Part shown: in pieces, positions 49,494-59,718 of the stretch
Layout: each line of letters starts with the position of its first letter
Numbering within the stretch: the stretch's first letter is position 1
Assembly (NCBI GenBank): GCA_964059975.1
Contig: CAXKXX010000002.1
Coordinates: 124,001 to 188,000 of the forward strand
Direction of reading: 5' to 3'
From: CAXKXX01 sp964059975
GTDB taxonomy: Bacteria > Pseudomonadota > Gammaproteobacteria > Enterobacterales > Enterobacteriaceae
Length of the DNA stretch: 64,000 bases
Notes under the pieces: generated by a model
What the model was told of the DNA's origin: nothing
What the model saw: the letters and a program-made list of their open reading frames with translations, nothing else
The model's database searches: none
Program-made: the position numbers and the translations under genes

Positions 49494-50344
49494 CTTTGTT
49501 ATTTCAATCCAAATCTAAGGAGCGTATTTATGAGGTGGCAATTACGGCGATTGTTTTAGTTGCTACGCACAGATCGCCTAAAGTAGAAAGATATCGGTTA
49601 GTGGATAACTACCACCTATGTTCTATGCTAATTGTCTTCTATTTAATCAAAATAGCCGGCGAAGCATTACCTCATACTAACGTAACAACTATACTATCGC
49701 ACTTAATACAGTATAAAAAATTTAGTCAGACTTAAACTTAAGCGCTAAATCAAAATTTGATACAAGATTTATGTATAGAAAGAATGTACCTAAATATAGT
49801 ACGAATAGGATCGAGATCTTATTACTGATATTAAATAACAGAAAAATTACGTCAGTAAGCTCTATATAAAGAATAATCGTACTTGTGTTGGGATAATTTT
49901 AAAAATTAATCTTTTAAATATAAGAAAATTTATGTAATAACATGCGAGGTGTGCTTTAGAATAGAAGATAAGGATTTGTACACACGCGCAAGGATATTAG
50001 ATAATTTTTAGTTTTTCTTTCTGAATATTCCTTATTCGTTAAGAATTGAGACTACACTTCGGCATATCAGTAAGATCTTAGTTTGTCGTACTCTTGATGA
50101 CAGAACATAGTTGCCTTGATAATTATAGTTACCTGAATAGTCTCTATAAGAAAAAATTTTTTCCGGCTAGCTCTACATATATAGAGCACAACGAAATATT
50201 CGCATAGAAAATCTGGTTAAGTCATAGCATTTCTCTAAGAACAATATGGAAAATAGTATAACGATTAGTCGATTAGAAGGTGCATTCACTTAAAATTTTA
50301 CCCCATTCCTTACGAATATTATCTAAAAATTTGAGAAATTTTTT
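49494..50344. other. gshB-bamC spacer with the decayed bamC 3' half
   Basis: The remaining two domains of BamC and purC would lie here. Just past the bamC stop a shifted frame reads NIRKEWGKILSE, which might correspond to NTLWPQVVSVLQ of E. coli, but the match is weak. A 79-codon plus frame (49496-49735) is not supported by similarity. Confidence 0.45.
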
Positions 50345-50683
50345 CTAACCTCCTGCATCTTCACAATTGTCGCCTTTATATTGTACATATGCATTTTTTT
50401 GTGGATCCAGCGGTCGAAGTAATGGGGGGCGAATATCTAATTGCTTACCAACACTGCTTTTTGAATCGTTGCTTGGAATTTCATAGCTGTGGATTTGTGA
50501 TGGAAGTCTTATGCCATCCGGGGATTGAAGCATTTTGAGCGGTCCCGCATCAAGATATGTCTCGTTGCGACTACTGATGATTGGATGCCCACAGTGCTGC
50601 TCGCTACTACAGCCCACTAAAATCATAGATAGAGAGAATCCGACTACTGCTTCTGCCATCGATTTTTGAAGTGAATAAGACAT
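50345..50683 (-). CDS. bamC: BamC, truncated to the N-terminal BamD-binding segment
   Basis: BamC (NlpB) is a lipoprotein of the BAM complex. Only 112 residues remain of about 344. The lipoprotein signal (1-24) ends in the lipobox LVGC with Cys25, the E. coli position. The flexible N-terminal segment follows: ETYLDAGPLKMLQSPDGIRLP, then SSVGKQLDIRPPLLRPL and VQYKGD. In the known BamCD structure this segment wraps around BamD. Both helix-grip domains are missing; the break falls just after the GDT position. It may be a functional minimal BamC or a fresh pseudogene. It lies 18 nt downstream of dapA, as in enterics. Confidence 0.9.
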   Translation of the reverse strand: MSYSLQKSMAEAVVGFSLSMILVGCSSEQHCGHPIISSRNETYLDAGPLKMLQSPDGIRLPSQIHSYEIPSNDSKSSVGKQLDIRPPLLRPLDPQKNAYVQYKGDNCEDAGG

Positions 50684-50701
50684 TCATTCTCCATTTTACA
50701 G

Positions 50702-51583
50702 TTATATTAAATCGGCGCTTTTCAACGCGTTCCTTACTAGTGGGCGAGCAGATAGACTTAAGGGAGTCATTGGAAGACGCAGTGTGTCAGTTTCTAATAA
50801 TCCAAGAATTTTGCAGGCCCACTTCACTGGAATTGGATTTGTTTCTACAAATAGAGTCTGATATAAGGGCATTAAATGCTGATTCAAATAGTTTGCTCTA
50901 GTAAAATCACCTTGTTTGGCTAACGCACAGAGTTGTGCCATTTCTGGAGCAGCCACATTAGCTACAACAGAAATAATGCCCTTTCCACCTAATTTCATAA
51001 AGTCTAATCCACTAGCATCATCGCCACTCAATAAGATAAAATCTTTATCAGTAACTGCCTTTTGGATCTGAATTACACGGTCTAAGCTTCCTGTAGCCTC
51101 TTTAATAGCCACAATATTTTCGATCTTTGCTAACCGTGCGATGGTGTGAGGTAGAAGATCGCAGCCGGTACGCGAAGGTACATTGTACAAAATCTGTGGA
51201 AGTGTAGTGCTTTCGGCAATTGCTTTAAAATGTTGATATAATCCTTCTTGAGTAGGTTTATTATAGTATGGTGTTACCGTCAGACATCCGATCACCCCAG
51301 TATCAGAAAGACGGCGGGTGAGTATGATGGCTTGAGCGGTATCGTTCAGTCCATTGCCGGCAATTATTGGAATTCGACCGTCAGCTAGATCTAGTGTTTT
51401 CATTACTAGTTCAATATGCTCATTTCGGTCAAGTGTTGCAGATTCACCAGTGGTGCTAACACAAAGAATAGCTGAAGTTCCACTGCTTATATGATAATCA
51501 ATTAATTTTTTTAGGCTCGTGTGATCAATCCTGCCTTTGTCATCCATTGGCGTAACTAGCGCAACAATACTTCCGGTAAACAT
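50702..51583 (-). CDS. dapA: 4-hydroxy-tetrahydrodipicolinate synthase
   Basis: DapA condenses pyruvate and aspartate semialdehyde, the first step specific to diaminopimelate and lysine. It has 293 residues (E. coli 292). The Schiff-base Lys161 is in NIVAIKEATGSL, the catalytic Thr pair in VSTTGESATL and the Tyr in LYNVPSRTGCDLLP. It supplies both cell wall and, in a symbiont, possibly lysine for the host. bamC follows; gcvR and bcp lie divergently, as in E. coli. Confidence 0.97.
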   Translation of the reverse strand: MFTGSIVALVTPMDDKGRIDHTSLKKLIDYHISSGTSAILCVSTTGESATLDRNEHIELVMKTLDLADGRIPIIAGNGLNDTAQAIILTRRLSDTGVIGCLTVTPYYNKPTQEGLYQHFKAIAESTTLPQILYNVPSRTGCDLLPHTIARLAKIENIVAIKEATGSLDRVIQIQKAVTDKDFILLSGDDASGLDFMKLGGKGIISVVANVAAPEMAQLCALAKQGDFTRANYLNQHLMPLYQTLFVETNPIPVKWACKILGLLETDTLRLPMTPLSLSARPLVRNALKSADLI

Positions 51584-52191
51584 TGAATTCTTTCTCTAAA
51601 AATAATGTATGTACGTAGCTTTTGTGTCTTATCTAAAACTAAGTATAGAAATTTTTTCTAATGTATAGCCTTTATTTTTTATATTTATAAGTTATGTGCG
51701 TAATCTATAGCATAGAAGATATTATTTTGAGTGCGTCTTAGGAGGGGCGTCTATTTTTTTTCATTTTGTTTATTGGAGGTTAAAATGCTGTCTTTCTAAT
51801 TAAATCAGTTTTTCGGAGTGCTTCTACATAAGAATCATAGCTTGTTGAGTATGTATCGTGATTAAGCTTACTTGGGCTTAATCTAGGCTACTGAGCCTAA
51901 TCGAGATGCTTATGTAGGTGGAAGAGGGGCATTGCTAAAATTTATCGAATACTTTACTGACTTATTTAACTTCGGTCAAATGAACATGGGAAAAATCGCA
52001 AATATTTTGTCTAACTTATTTAAGAGGCCAGCTGATATTGAAAACTGTATATTAGACTATGGCCTATAATTGTAGTTGACCGCTCCAATTTTAAATAAAA
52101 CTACATCGTTTGTATACAGAATTGAATGCACGATATAATAATAGCATGATTAGACATCAATGTCACAATGAGTAACGGAGAAATTGCCGCA
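51584..52191. other. dapA-bcp divergent spacer
   Basis: Besides the gcvR fragment nothing else coding is seen. The bcp ribosome-binding site CGGAGAA lies at 52178-52184. Confidence 0.6.
51914..52069 (+). pseudogene. gcvR: Decayed gcvR fragment
   Basis: A plus-strand stretch reads LLKFIEYFTDLFNFGQMNM and continues GKIANILSN to a stop. It aligns with the second ACT domain of GcvR (PHLIERFTALFDAHHMNIAEL in E. coli). It lies between dapA and bcp, exactly where gcvR sits in enterics, and in the same direction. No start or first ACT domain is readable, so it is a remnant. GcvR regulates the glycine cleavage system through GcvA. Confidence 0.7.
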
Positions 52192-52668
52192 GTGAACCCA
52201 TTAAAAGTTAACGATATAGCGCCTAAATTTAGTTTGTCTGACCAAGACGGGGAAAATATTAATTTATCTGATTATGCGGGACAACGCGTCCTGATTTATT
52301 TTTATCCAAAAGCGATGACGCCAGGGTGTACTATACAAGCCTGCGGGCTACGAGATAATATAGATGAACTTCAAAAGATTGGTGTTGAGGTGCTAGGTAT
52401 TAGCACCGATAAACCAGAAAAATTATCACGTTTTTATGAAAAAGAGTTGCTAAATTTTACTCTACTTTCTGATGAAGATCATCAGGTTGCAGAGCAGTTT
52501 GGTGTCTGGGGTGAAAAAACTTTTATGGGGAAAGCCTATCATGGTATTCACCGCACTAGCTTCTTGATTAGCACAACGGGGAAGGTTGAAAAAGTATTCA
52601 AGGATTTTACACCAGCTAACCATCACGATACTGTGATAAATTACCTAAAGCAACAAGAATTCGCATAA
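52192..52668 (+). CDS. bcp: Thiol peroxidase Bcp (peroxiredoxin Q)
   Basis: Bcp reduces hydroperoxides with thioredoxin as donor. The start is GTG 52192, giving MNPLKVNDIAPKF, equal to E. coli MNPLKAGDIAPKF, with GGAGAA about 8 nt before it; an ATG eight codons upstream (52168) is less likely. It has 158 residues. The catalytic and resolving cysteines are in YPKAMTPGCTIQACGLRDN, five residues apart. GVWGEKTFMGKAYHGIHRTSF matches the family. A large palindrome follows 76 nt after the stop. Confidence 0.96.
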   Translation: MNPLKVNDIAPKFSLSDQDGENINLSDYAGQRVLIYFYPKAMTPGCTIQACGLRDNIDELQKIGVEVLGISTDKPEKLSRFYEKELLNFTLLSDEDHQVAEQFGVWGEKTFMGKAYHGIHRTSFLISTTGKVEKVFKDFTPANHHDTVINYLKQQEFA

Positions 52669-52744
52669 AGTACTTCAATTTTCGCGCCCTAAGCATAGTC
52701 GCGTACAGATTGTAATGGCGAATACGATATATCAAATTTTTCTT

Positions 52745-52804
52745 AAATAAACGCGCCCTGCTACTAATTTAGTTAACTAAATTAGTAGCAGGGCGCGTTT
52801 ATTT
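52745..52804. terminator. 60-bp perfect palindrome, probable bidirectional terminator of bcp
   Basis: Left arm 52745-52774 and right arm 52775-52804 are exact reverse complements without a loop. Each half carries a GC-rich block (cgcgccctgc) flanked outside by aaataaa or tttattt, so transcripts from either strand would form a long stem followed by U-rich sequence. It lies 76 nt after the bcp stop. The sequence is certain; the terminator role is inferred. Confidence 0.8.
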
Positions 52805-55800
52805 TCGTTATCCCCTTCCGTTGCTATCAGAAAATTATCATCATTAAGTTGCGGATAAGTGATAACCTTCGTTAATTAACCGATTCATAGCTTCTATTTA
52901 TATAGAAAAGTTAAATCAGTTTTACAAAATAAAATTAGAGATTTAATTTATATTGCTACCCTTTTAGATAATGAGTTAAATTCATTACGGATTCGTAATG
53001 ACTATCTACTTTAATAAAGCAAAATATACGATTAATCATGATAGAAGTCTAAGTTATAATAATTGTCATTGATCTAATTTTTTTAGATTTTTTTTACAAT
53101 AAAAATTATGCCTCCATCAACTTAAGTAAAAATTTCCTATTTTAAAATCTTATCTATCTAAAAAATCTTGGAACCAATAAAGGCAGTAGTATTATTTTTA
53201 TTCTACCCTAGAAGTCGATTATCTTTAAATTAACTAATCAACTATACCGAAAAAAAGATTAATCATTATAATTTGACGTACTTGAATAAATAGGAATATT
53301 TTCTTCAGATTCTCGAACTCGACATACAAAGTGCGACTCATATAGCATAGATAAACCGCAGTATGTTATATGAATAAGCTAGTTTTTCTTTCTTCAATGA
53401 AGATGGGGAAGATATTAACGATATCGATTTGATAAGAAGTAAAAATATAAAAAGAAGTTACTATTTATTATAAATAAATCCATAGACGCTAAAATTAGGA
53501 CAGTGGGCTATTGAGGTAGCTTCAGAGAACAGGATATTTAGCTTTCAGGAGGCTGCGATCGAGGCACTATGGAGCTGGTTAAGGGTCATAAATAACACGC
53601 ATATCCCGAGATCCGGCTTTTAATCAAAACGACTGACTTCTTCTAAAATCTCAAATCTACATGGCCTCCCTAAAATTGTAAAGCCAGTAGCTTTTATTTA
53701 TCTGATAGCGGCTATAGACCATAAGTTTGATCTAGTCTAGTCGAAAAGCTAAATCTGATAAGTATACATTTAACTAATGTGGTGATCAATCTTCAGTAAT
53801 TAATAGTCGCATGTAGTTCATTGCTAGACTAGGACTATAAATATTAAAAATCGCGCCCCCCGGACTGCGTCGATAAAAATACAATCAATATTGTCGATAT
53901 AAACTAACTTTAGTTGTTTCATTCTGTTTAACATTCTAAAAATAAAATAAGTGCGATTATCTAGTGGAAATTCAGCCATAGCCTTGCCATTTTGAGAAAG
54001 CTCTACATATGCAGCATGACAGTTGAAGTGAAAGCTGTTTTTGGCGTATTCAGAATACCTCAACTAAACAAACACGAAATAACGTTAGTTGAATACAGAA
54101 ACTCACATCTTCTGTACTATAGAATGAGAAATGCCCTTATTGTATTAATCCTGATTTAAGTCTATTAAAATAGATACTGTGCGCTATAAGTAGTCTACTG
54201 AGAAAAATGCTTAATGTTATGAGCGTCGAAGACAATGCTGTCCCGCTGATCTTTAATTAAAGATATTATATTTTTAGTGTACCACTTTTTCATAAAAAGT
54301 AGGAATCTATTATTTAATTAAAACCTGTGTTGACACTAAGAAAATAAGGCTTGACTACTATCAAATTATAGTATGTCCTCTTTATATAAATTAAATTAAG
54401 ACGAAAGATATAGAAAGTAAAATTTTATATTTATATAAATATTTTGATAATAAAACGTATATTTTTAATAATTAAAACTGAATTATGATTAGTGATTGAA
54501 TGAAATATATAAAAATAATTTCAATGGTATTGAACAATGATTTTATCCTCTATTTTAACTAATAATTATATATTTATATATTTATTTACTATTTTTATGG
54601 ATAAAATTTTTGGTGTCATTCAAAATAATTAGTAAATCGATTAGAAAATAATTTATATAAAATTAATAGGTATTAGTTATACTTATTTACTTTTACTTAA
54701 TAGTTAAATATAAATAAGTATAAGAAAAACTAATAAAAATATCTCTAGTATTTTATTCTGATCTCTTAATGAGTATAGCTAGAGTTAGCTAGATATACGA
54801 TTATAATCAGTTATCGCAAATACATAAATCCGTTTATTTTTTAAAAAATCTTATTTTTGCGGCTAGATTTATCTAGAAAAAATTTTTTTGATTCACTAAA
54901 TTACTTGTCTAATCAAATGTTTCTGATTATATTCTATCCATCTTCAGTCTAGCCAAGGCGATATACATTTATTTTTTAAATATTAAATATAGATAAATCT
55001 TATTTAATGTTAAATATCTTATGGTACGTATATAGTAACACTAGAATAGTCTAGTATTACTCATAATAAACGAATAAAAATTATTTATAAATATACACCC
55101 TAATAGGTATTCCCTAGTAGTTAATTTCTGGCTATAGCACTCTACTAATATGAATCTTTTAATGGGTTTACCTTTTACTCTAAGTTTATCAATATGATAG
55201 ATGATAGTGATTAAATGATAGTTTGATATATCTGAATCTACTAAATTCTTTTTGTATTCTTTAACATAAAGATCTAATTTTTAGGCATTAAATGTTGATT
55301 TCAGAGCGAATTGAATTACAGTAGACTTCTATGGCGCTTATGTGATATTTCGGTATTTTTTAAGTCATGATAAAATATGAGCACAAAATAGATTTAATGA
55401 TAGCCAACTGAGTTATGGAATCGATGCATAAGATAAACATCAAACTTTATTAAAAATATACAAATTCAATAATCTTTAATGCTTATATCTAATAAAGTCA
55501 GTTAATCTAATAAGTGGGGTGACTATACTTTTTATTCGACGATATCTAGGTATAATATGCTTAAAAGCTAATTGTTTAGAACTTTCTTAATTAAGCTATA
55601 GGATACTCGCAGCAATGTGCGAATTTACTAAGATCAATAATATTATAAACTGTTTCATTGAACGATTCGTAGTATGGTATACTAAATATAGTTAGCAGAT
55701 AAAATTAAACTCGTCAGTTATTAAGACAATAAAACTTGCCATAAATATTTTTTACAAAAAAGCTGAAAATATTTTCAGGCTAATCACTAAGTGATCCGCT

Positions 55801-56223
55801 TGCACATATGCGCTCGGTAGTCTCATGATATCTTGGATAATTAATTATCTGGATCGTAATCTTCCTGTTATCTTTCGGAATTGCAGAACGTGCTAACTTA
55901 CACACTGACGGCTTAGACCTTAAATTTACGACTTGTGCTTATTAAATATTTATTCGACCTTTTTGATGAGCTGTATAGTGTTAAAGTACACTTTAGAAGT
56001 GTCAATATATTGAAATGATCGAGATAAGGATGTTGTACTACGATCTGTATCGTTCGGTAAACTAATGAGCTTAATGGCATACTTCAGGGTATTGATAATA
56101 AAAATAGGGGGGGACGGCCTAATCGATTTTCGATGTGATCGTTTCTAGATATAGTATTACCGCTATAATAAAAGAAGTGACTTAATTAAAATTCTAAAAA
56201 TCTACAAAATCTCATTTTATAGT
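52805..56223. other. 3.4-kb eroded region between bcp and aroC
   Basis: Highly AT-rich, with homopolymer and poly(AT) stretches around 54.4-55.1 kb. No gene recognised. mepA and fabB-side genes would be expected near aroC. A 79-codon minus frame (53824-54063) resembles nothing I know. bcp and aroC are not adjacent in E. coli. Confidence 0.55.
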
Positions 56224-57312
56224 CTATTTGCTACGTGGAATTTCAGATAACTTATTACCATTTTGCGCACGCTGACGAAGTAAATGATCCATCAATACAA
56301 TTGCCATCATTGCTTCGGCAATAGGTACTGCACGAATGCCCACACAGGGGTCGTGCCGACCTCGTGTGACGATTTCTACTTCTTCCCCCCGGATATTAAT
56401 AGTGCGAGCCGGAACCGCAATGCTAGAAGTTGGTTTCAAGGCCAGATGAGCAATAACTGCTTGACCACTGCTGATTCCACCGAGAATACCCCCAGAATGA
56501 TTACTCTGGAATCCTTTCGAGGTAATTTCGTCACGGTTCTCGCTACCTCGCTTGGTCACGACAGAAAACCCATCACCAATTTCTACACCTTTTACTGCAT
56601 TGATGCTCATCAGTGCGTGCGCTAAATCAGCATCTAGGCGGTCAAAGACTGGCTCACCGAGCCCCGGGGGTACATTTTCGGCGATCACACTAATTTTTGC
56701 CCCGATTGAATCGCCTTCTTTCTGTAAAGTCCGCATTAATGATTCGAGTTGCTTTAGGTTTTTCGATTCAGGGAAAAAGTGAAGATTTCGTTCAACTTCT
56801 ACCCAATTTTGAAAGTCACAGGTTAGATCGCCAATCTGAGCTACGTAGCCATGCACTTCTACTCCGCATTCTTGTTTTAAATATTTCTTAGCAATCGCTC
56901 CTGCCGCTACTCTCATTGCGGTTTCGCGAGCAGAAGAACGCCCGCCGCCACGATAGTCACGTAAGCCGTATTTATGTTGGTAGGTATAGTCCGCATGGCC
57001 TGGACGCACGATATCTTTATTCTCAGTGTAATCTTGAGAGCGCTGGTCTGTGTTTTTCATGATTAACCCAATACTAGTGCCAGTGGTTATTCCTTGAAAT
57101 ATTCCGGACAGGATATGGATCTCATCCAGCTCGCGGCGTTGTGTGGTGTATTCAGATGTGCCCGGTCGGCGTCGATTTAGATCATTTTGTAGATCTAAGT
57201 CGGTAAGCGGGATGCCGGGCGGCACGCCATCAACGATACATCCGATAGCTATTCCGTGAGATTCACCAAAGGTAGTAACACGGAAGATTTGACCAATAGT
57301 ATTTCCTGCCAT
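56224..57312 (-). CDS. aroC: Chorismate synthase
   Basis: AroC makes chorismate from EPSP, the end of the shikimate pathway and source of aromatic amino acids and folate. It has 362 residues. MAGNTIGQIFRVTTFGESHG starts it, with the catalytic His in the ESHG motif; RRPGTSEYTTQRRE, TDQRSQDY, DYRGGGRSSARETAMRVAAG and GRHDPCVGIRAVPIAEAM are intact. prmB lies 35 nt upstream, as in enterics, so the pair is probably cotranscribed. mepA downstream is missing. Retention fits amino-acid provisioning. Confidence 0.98.
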   Translation of the reverse strand: MAGNTIGQIFRVTTFGESHGIAIGCIVDGVPPGIPLTDLDLQNDLNRRRPGTSEYTTQRRELDEIHILSGIFQGITTGTSIGLIMKNTDQRSQDYTENKDIVRPGHADYTYQHKYGLRDYRGGGRSSARETAMRVAAGAIAKKYLKQECGVEVHGYVAQIGDLTCDFQNWVEVERNLHFFPESKNLKQLESLMRTLQKEGDSIGAKISVIAENVPPGLGEPVFDRLDADLAHALMSINAVKGVEIGDGFSVVTKRGSENRDEITSKGFQSNHSGGILGGISSGQAVIAHLALKPTSSIAVPARTINIRGEEVEIVTRGRHDPCVGIRAVPIAEAMMAIVLMDHLLRQRAQNGNKLSEIPRSK

Positions 57313-57347
57313 TAAGATTCCTGATCGCTAGTTTTTATAACTGTTCT

Positions 57348-58280
57348 TTATAAATTATAGCCTTTGAGGTGTGCTTTGGAGTCAACTAGCTGTTGTTTAG
57401 TCAACATGAATACGCCCTCTCCGCCATTTTTTAATTGCAACCACCTAAATGCAATATCTGGATATTGTTCTATAACATGTGGCATGTTAGCGCCTACCTC
57501 ACAAATAAGGATGCCATGGTTGCTGAGATAGTCTGCCGCACAGGACAAAATGCGATGTACTAACTGCAGGCCGCTTTCACCTGTAAATAGAGCGACTCTC
57601 GGCTCAAAATAAAACTCTTTCGGTAAATTAAGCATATCTTGTTCATCGACATAAGGAGGATTGGTGACGATCAAGTCATACTGAAGCGCAGGAATGTCGC
57701 AAAATAAATCTGAATAAATAGGGATCACTCGATGCTCGAGTCCGTGGGCTTCAATGTTTCGCTCGGTAACTGCCAGGGCTTCCTTAGAGATATCTGCGGC
57801 TTCTACTTCTGATTCCGGGAAAAAATGAGAGCAAGCAATCGCAATGCAGCCACTTCCGGTACACATGTCAAGAATGTGGCGTGGGGGGCATGGGAGTACG
57901 GTATTAAAATGATCTTTGATTAATTCACCAATTGGTGAACGTGGTATTAGTACCCGTTCATCTACATAGAATTCCATACCGCAAAACCAGGCTTTATTGG
58001 TTAAGTAAGCAGCTGGGATGCGCTCTTTAATGCGCCGAAGCACACGCTCAACGACGAAATGACGTTCGCTGGAAGTCAAGTGGGCAGCGTGCATGTATTT
58101 TGGCATATCTAGTGGCAAAAATAAACTTGGTAGTACTAATCGAATTGATTCGTCCCATGGATTATCAGTTCCGTGACCATAGCAAATATCGGAGTCGCTG
58201 AAACGACTCATCGCCCATCGTAGCATGTCCTGAATAGTGCAGAGTTCGCTAGTGATATTAGCGTCGAAACTTTTGTTCAA
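57348..58280 (-). CDS. prmB: 50S ribosomal protein L3 glutamine methyltransferase PrmB
   Basis: PrmB methylates a glutamine of ribosomal protein L3. It has 310 residues, as in E. coli. The SAM-binding motif is HILDMCTGSGCIAIACSH and the glutamine-binding NPPY is in LIVTNPPYVDEQDM. The N-terminal helical domain includes AAHLTSSERHFVVERVLRR. It precedes aroC. smrB, normally divergent and adjacent, was not recognised. Confidence 0.96.
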   Translation of the reverse strand: MNKSFDANITSELCTIQDMLRWAMSRFSDSDICYGHGTDNPWDESIRLVLPSLFLPLDMPKYMHAAHLTSSERHFVVERVLRRIKERIPAAYLTNKAWFCGMEFYVDERVLIPRSPIGELIKDHFNTVLPCPPRHILDMCTGSGCIAIACSHFFPESEVEAADISKEALAVTERNIEAHGLEHRVIPIYSDLFCDIPALQYDLIVTNPPYVDEQDMLNLPKEFYFEPRVALFTGESGLQLVHRILSCAADYLSNHGILICEVGANMPHVIEQYPDIAFRWLQLKNGGEGVFMLTKQQLVDSKAHLKGYNL

Positions 58281-58355
58281 TGCTATCTTACTCCCTTTTT
58301 TATAATCTATTATTTAATTGAATCGCTTGTCATAAATTTATTGATAAATGGCGCC

Positions 58356-58456
58356 AGCTCATTGTTATTTTCATTCTAGTCAGAACTATTTTTAATAGCA
58401 TTAATATAGAAAATGAAATAAATAGTTAATAATTTTTATGAAAATAACAATGAGCT
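58356..58456. repeat. Inverted repeat, 19-bp perfect arms, 63-nt spacer
   Basis: agctcattgttattttcat (58356-58374) is the exact reverse complement of 58438-58456. It lies 75 nt upstream of prmB. Confidence 0.92.
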
Positions 58457-58465
58457 TTTTGAATA

Positions 58466-58497
58466 ATCTGACTCTATTTGCAGAAATAGAGTCAGAT
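58466..58497. repeat. Perfect hairpin, 14-bp arms, GCAG loop
   Basis: atctgactctattt (58466-58479) pairs with 58484-58497. It lies 9 nt beyond the 19-bp inverted repeat. Confidence 0.9.
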
Positions 58498-58955
58498 CAA
58501 GGCTGAAAAGCCTATTACAAGATTGGTTTATTTTGTCACAGAGTTAAAAATTTATAAAGATCCCCGCGGTGTCTTATCTCATACTAGGGTATAAATATCT
58601 TTAATAATAAAGCATTTTTACTCATTTTGTACAGTATAGACGATAGGAAAGGTAGAGGTGTGAGACTAGTCGCTTATTAGCAAGTGAAAGATTTTTACAT
58701 ATATACGTATTATTAGCCTCTTTCTTATTGCTATTTTCTATTACTATAGAATCAATGGGTTCTTCATAGAAGAAGTAGATTCTTAAAAATCAGTGATCTT
58801 TATTTTAAACTTTTTTGCTATCCCGATATTCTGATCTTCTATTTAGTTACCAGGAATCATAGAGTTTTACTACGCTTATGCAACTATTCATTAAATTAAG
58901 GAACAAATAGATAAAAGATACAGATAAGTGATATTAAATGCTCTTTTTTGATTAT

Positions 58956-59432
58956 TTAGACTACAGTTGTTAGTTGAGATGGACTCATTTGCCATGCAAA
59001 TTTACCAGATCCACTACTCTCTAGTATAACATTGACGATTGATGCAGTAACCAATATAGGTAGGCGCTTTCCTAGGCACAGATCTTTAACGAGGCATCTG
59101 ACTACAGGTGCATGGGAGATGATCAGCATATAATTGACTCCCTCTACGACCTGTTTGTGTAGATAGTTGATGACATGTATGGTTTTACTAGTAGGCGTTA
59201 ATTCAGGCACTAGTTGTGCTTCAGGAAGTGCCATAGTTTCTCGAATCATTGCCAATGTCTCTTGCGCTCGAATATAAGGGCTAATTAGTATCTTTTCGAT
59301 ATTCACAGACTTAGTACTGAGCCAAGCACCCATCATCCGAGATTCATGGCGTCCAAAAATCGTAAGTCGCCTTGCCGCGTCGTTAGTTGAATCTAGTGCC
59401 GCCTCTCCGTGACGCATGATAAAAATTTGCAT
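58956..59432 (-). CDS. sixA: Phosphohistidine phosphatase SixA
   Basis: SixA is a histidine-phosphatase-superfamily enzyme; in E. coli it dephosphorylates the phosphocarrier NPr of the nitrogen PTS. It has 158 residues (E. coli 161). The RHG motif with catalytic His8 is at MQIFIMRHGEAALD and the second His in LIISHAPVVRCLV. ILISPYIRAQETLAMI carries the conserved Arg. The end reads FAWQMSPSQL, as in E. coli (FNWQMSPCNL). fadJ/fadI, its neighbours, are gone. Its retention implies a PTS-Ntr or another phosphohistidine target elsewhere. Confidence 0.94.
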   Translation of the reverse strand: MQIFIMRHGEAALDSTNDAARRLTIFGRHESRMMGAWLSTKSVNIEKILISPYIRAQETLAMIRETMALPEAQLVPELTPTSKTIHVINYLHKQVVEGVNYMLIISHAPVVRCLVKDLCLGKRLPILVTASIVNVILESSGSGKFAWQMSPSQLTTVV

Positions 59433-59677
59433 ATGCTACTACCCTTATTAAAACAAAGCTATGTGGAGATAATTTTATACTAGATATTTATCTACAAGTA
59501 TTTATTGATCAAATTTACGAAGTTTTGAGTACATAGGGATCTGCCGTTATTCTAAGTAGCAATATAACCTGAAAATTTAGATAAAATTAGTATGTAGCGA
59601 ATTTAAATGAAAGTCTAGCTTCTATAAGATTTATATAAATTTGGTCTTTTATCTTTTATCTTGTATCTATTTTTGAT

Positions 59678-59718
59678 ATACGAGACTGTAATAAATATCT
59701 ATTATTACAGTCTCGTAT
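59678..59718. repeat. Perfect inverted repeat, 17-bp arms, 7-nt loop
   Basis: atacgagactgtaataa (59678-59694) pairs exactly with 59702-59718. It lies in gene-free DNA 245 nt upstream of sixA. Confidence 0.92.

Larger units (their letters stand above)
58281..58955. other. prmB-sixA spacer, site of the lost smrB
   Basis: No SmrB segment recognised. Two inverted repeats lie just upstream of prmB: 58356-58456 and 58466-58497. Confidence 0.55.

Noticed and set aside
53305..53345. Sequence ctcgaactcg resembling a reversed tRNA-Gly T-arm
   Set aside because: The remainder of a tRNA cannot be folded; the match is only about 12 nt.
53824..54063. 79-codon minus-strand frame
   Set aside because: No similarity and no ribosome-binding site; gene-free surroundings.
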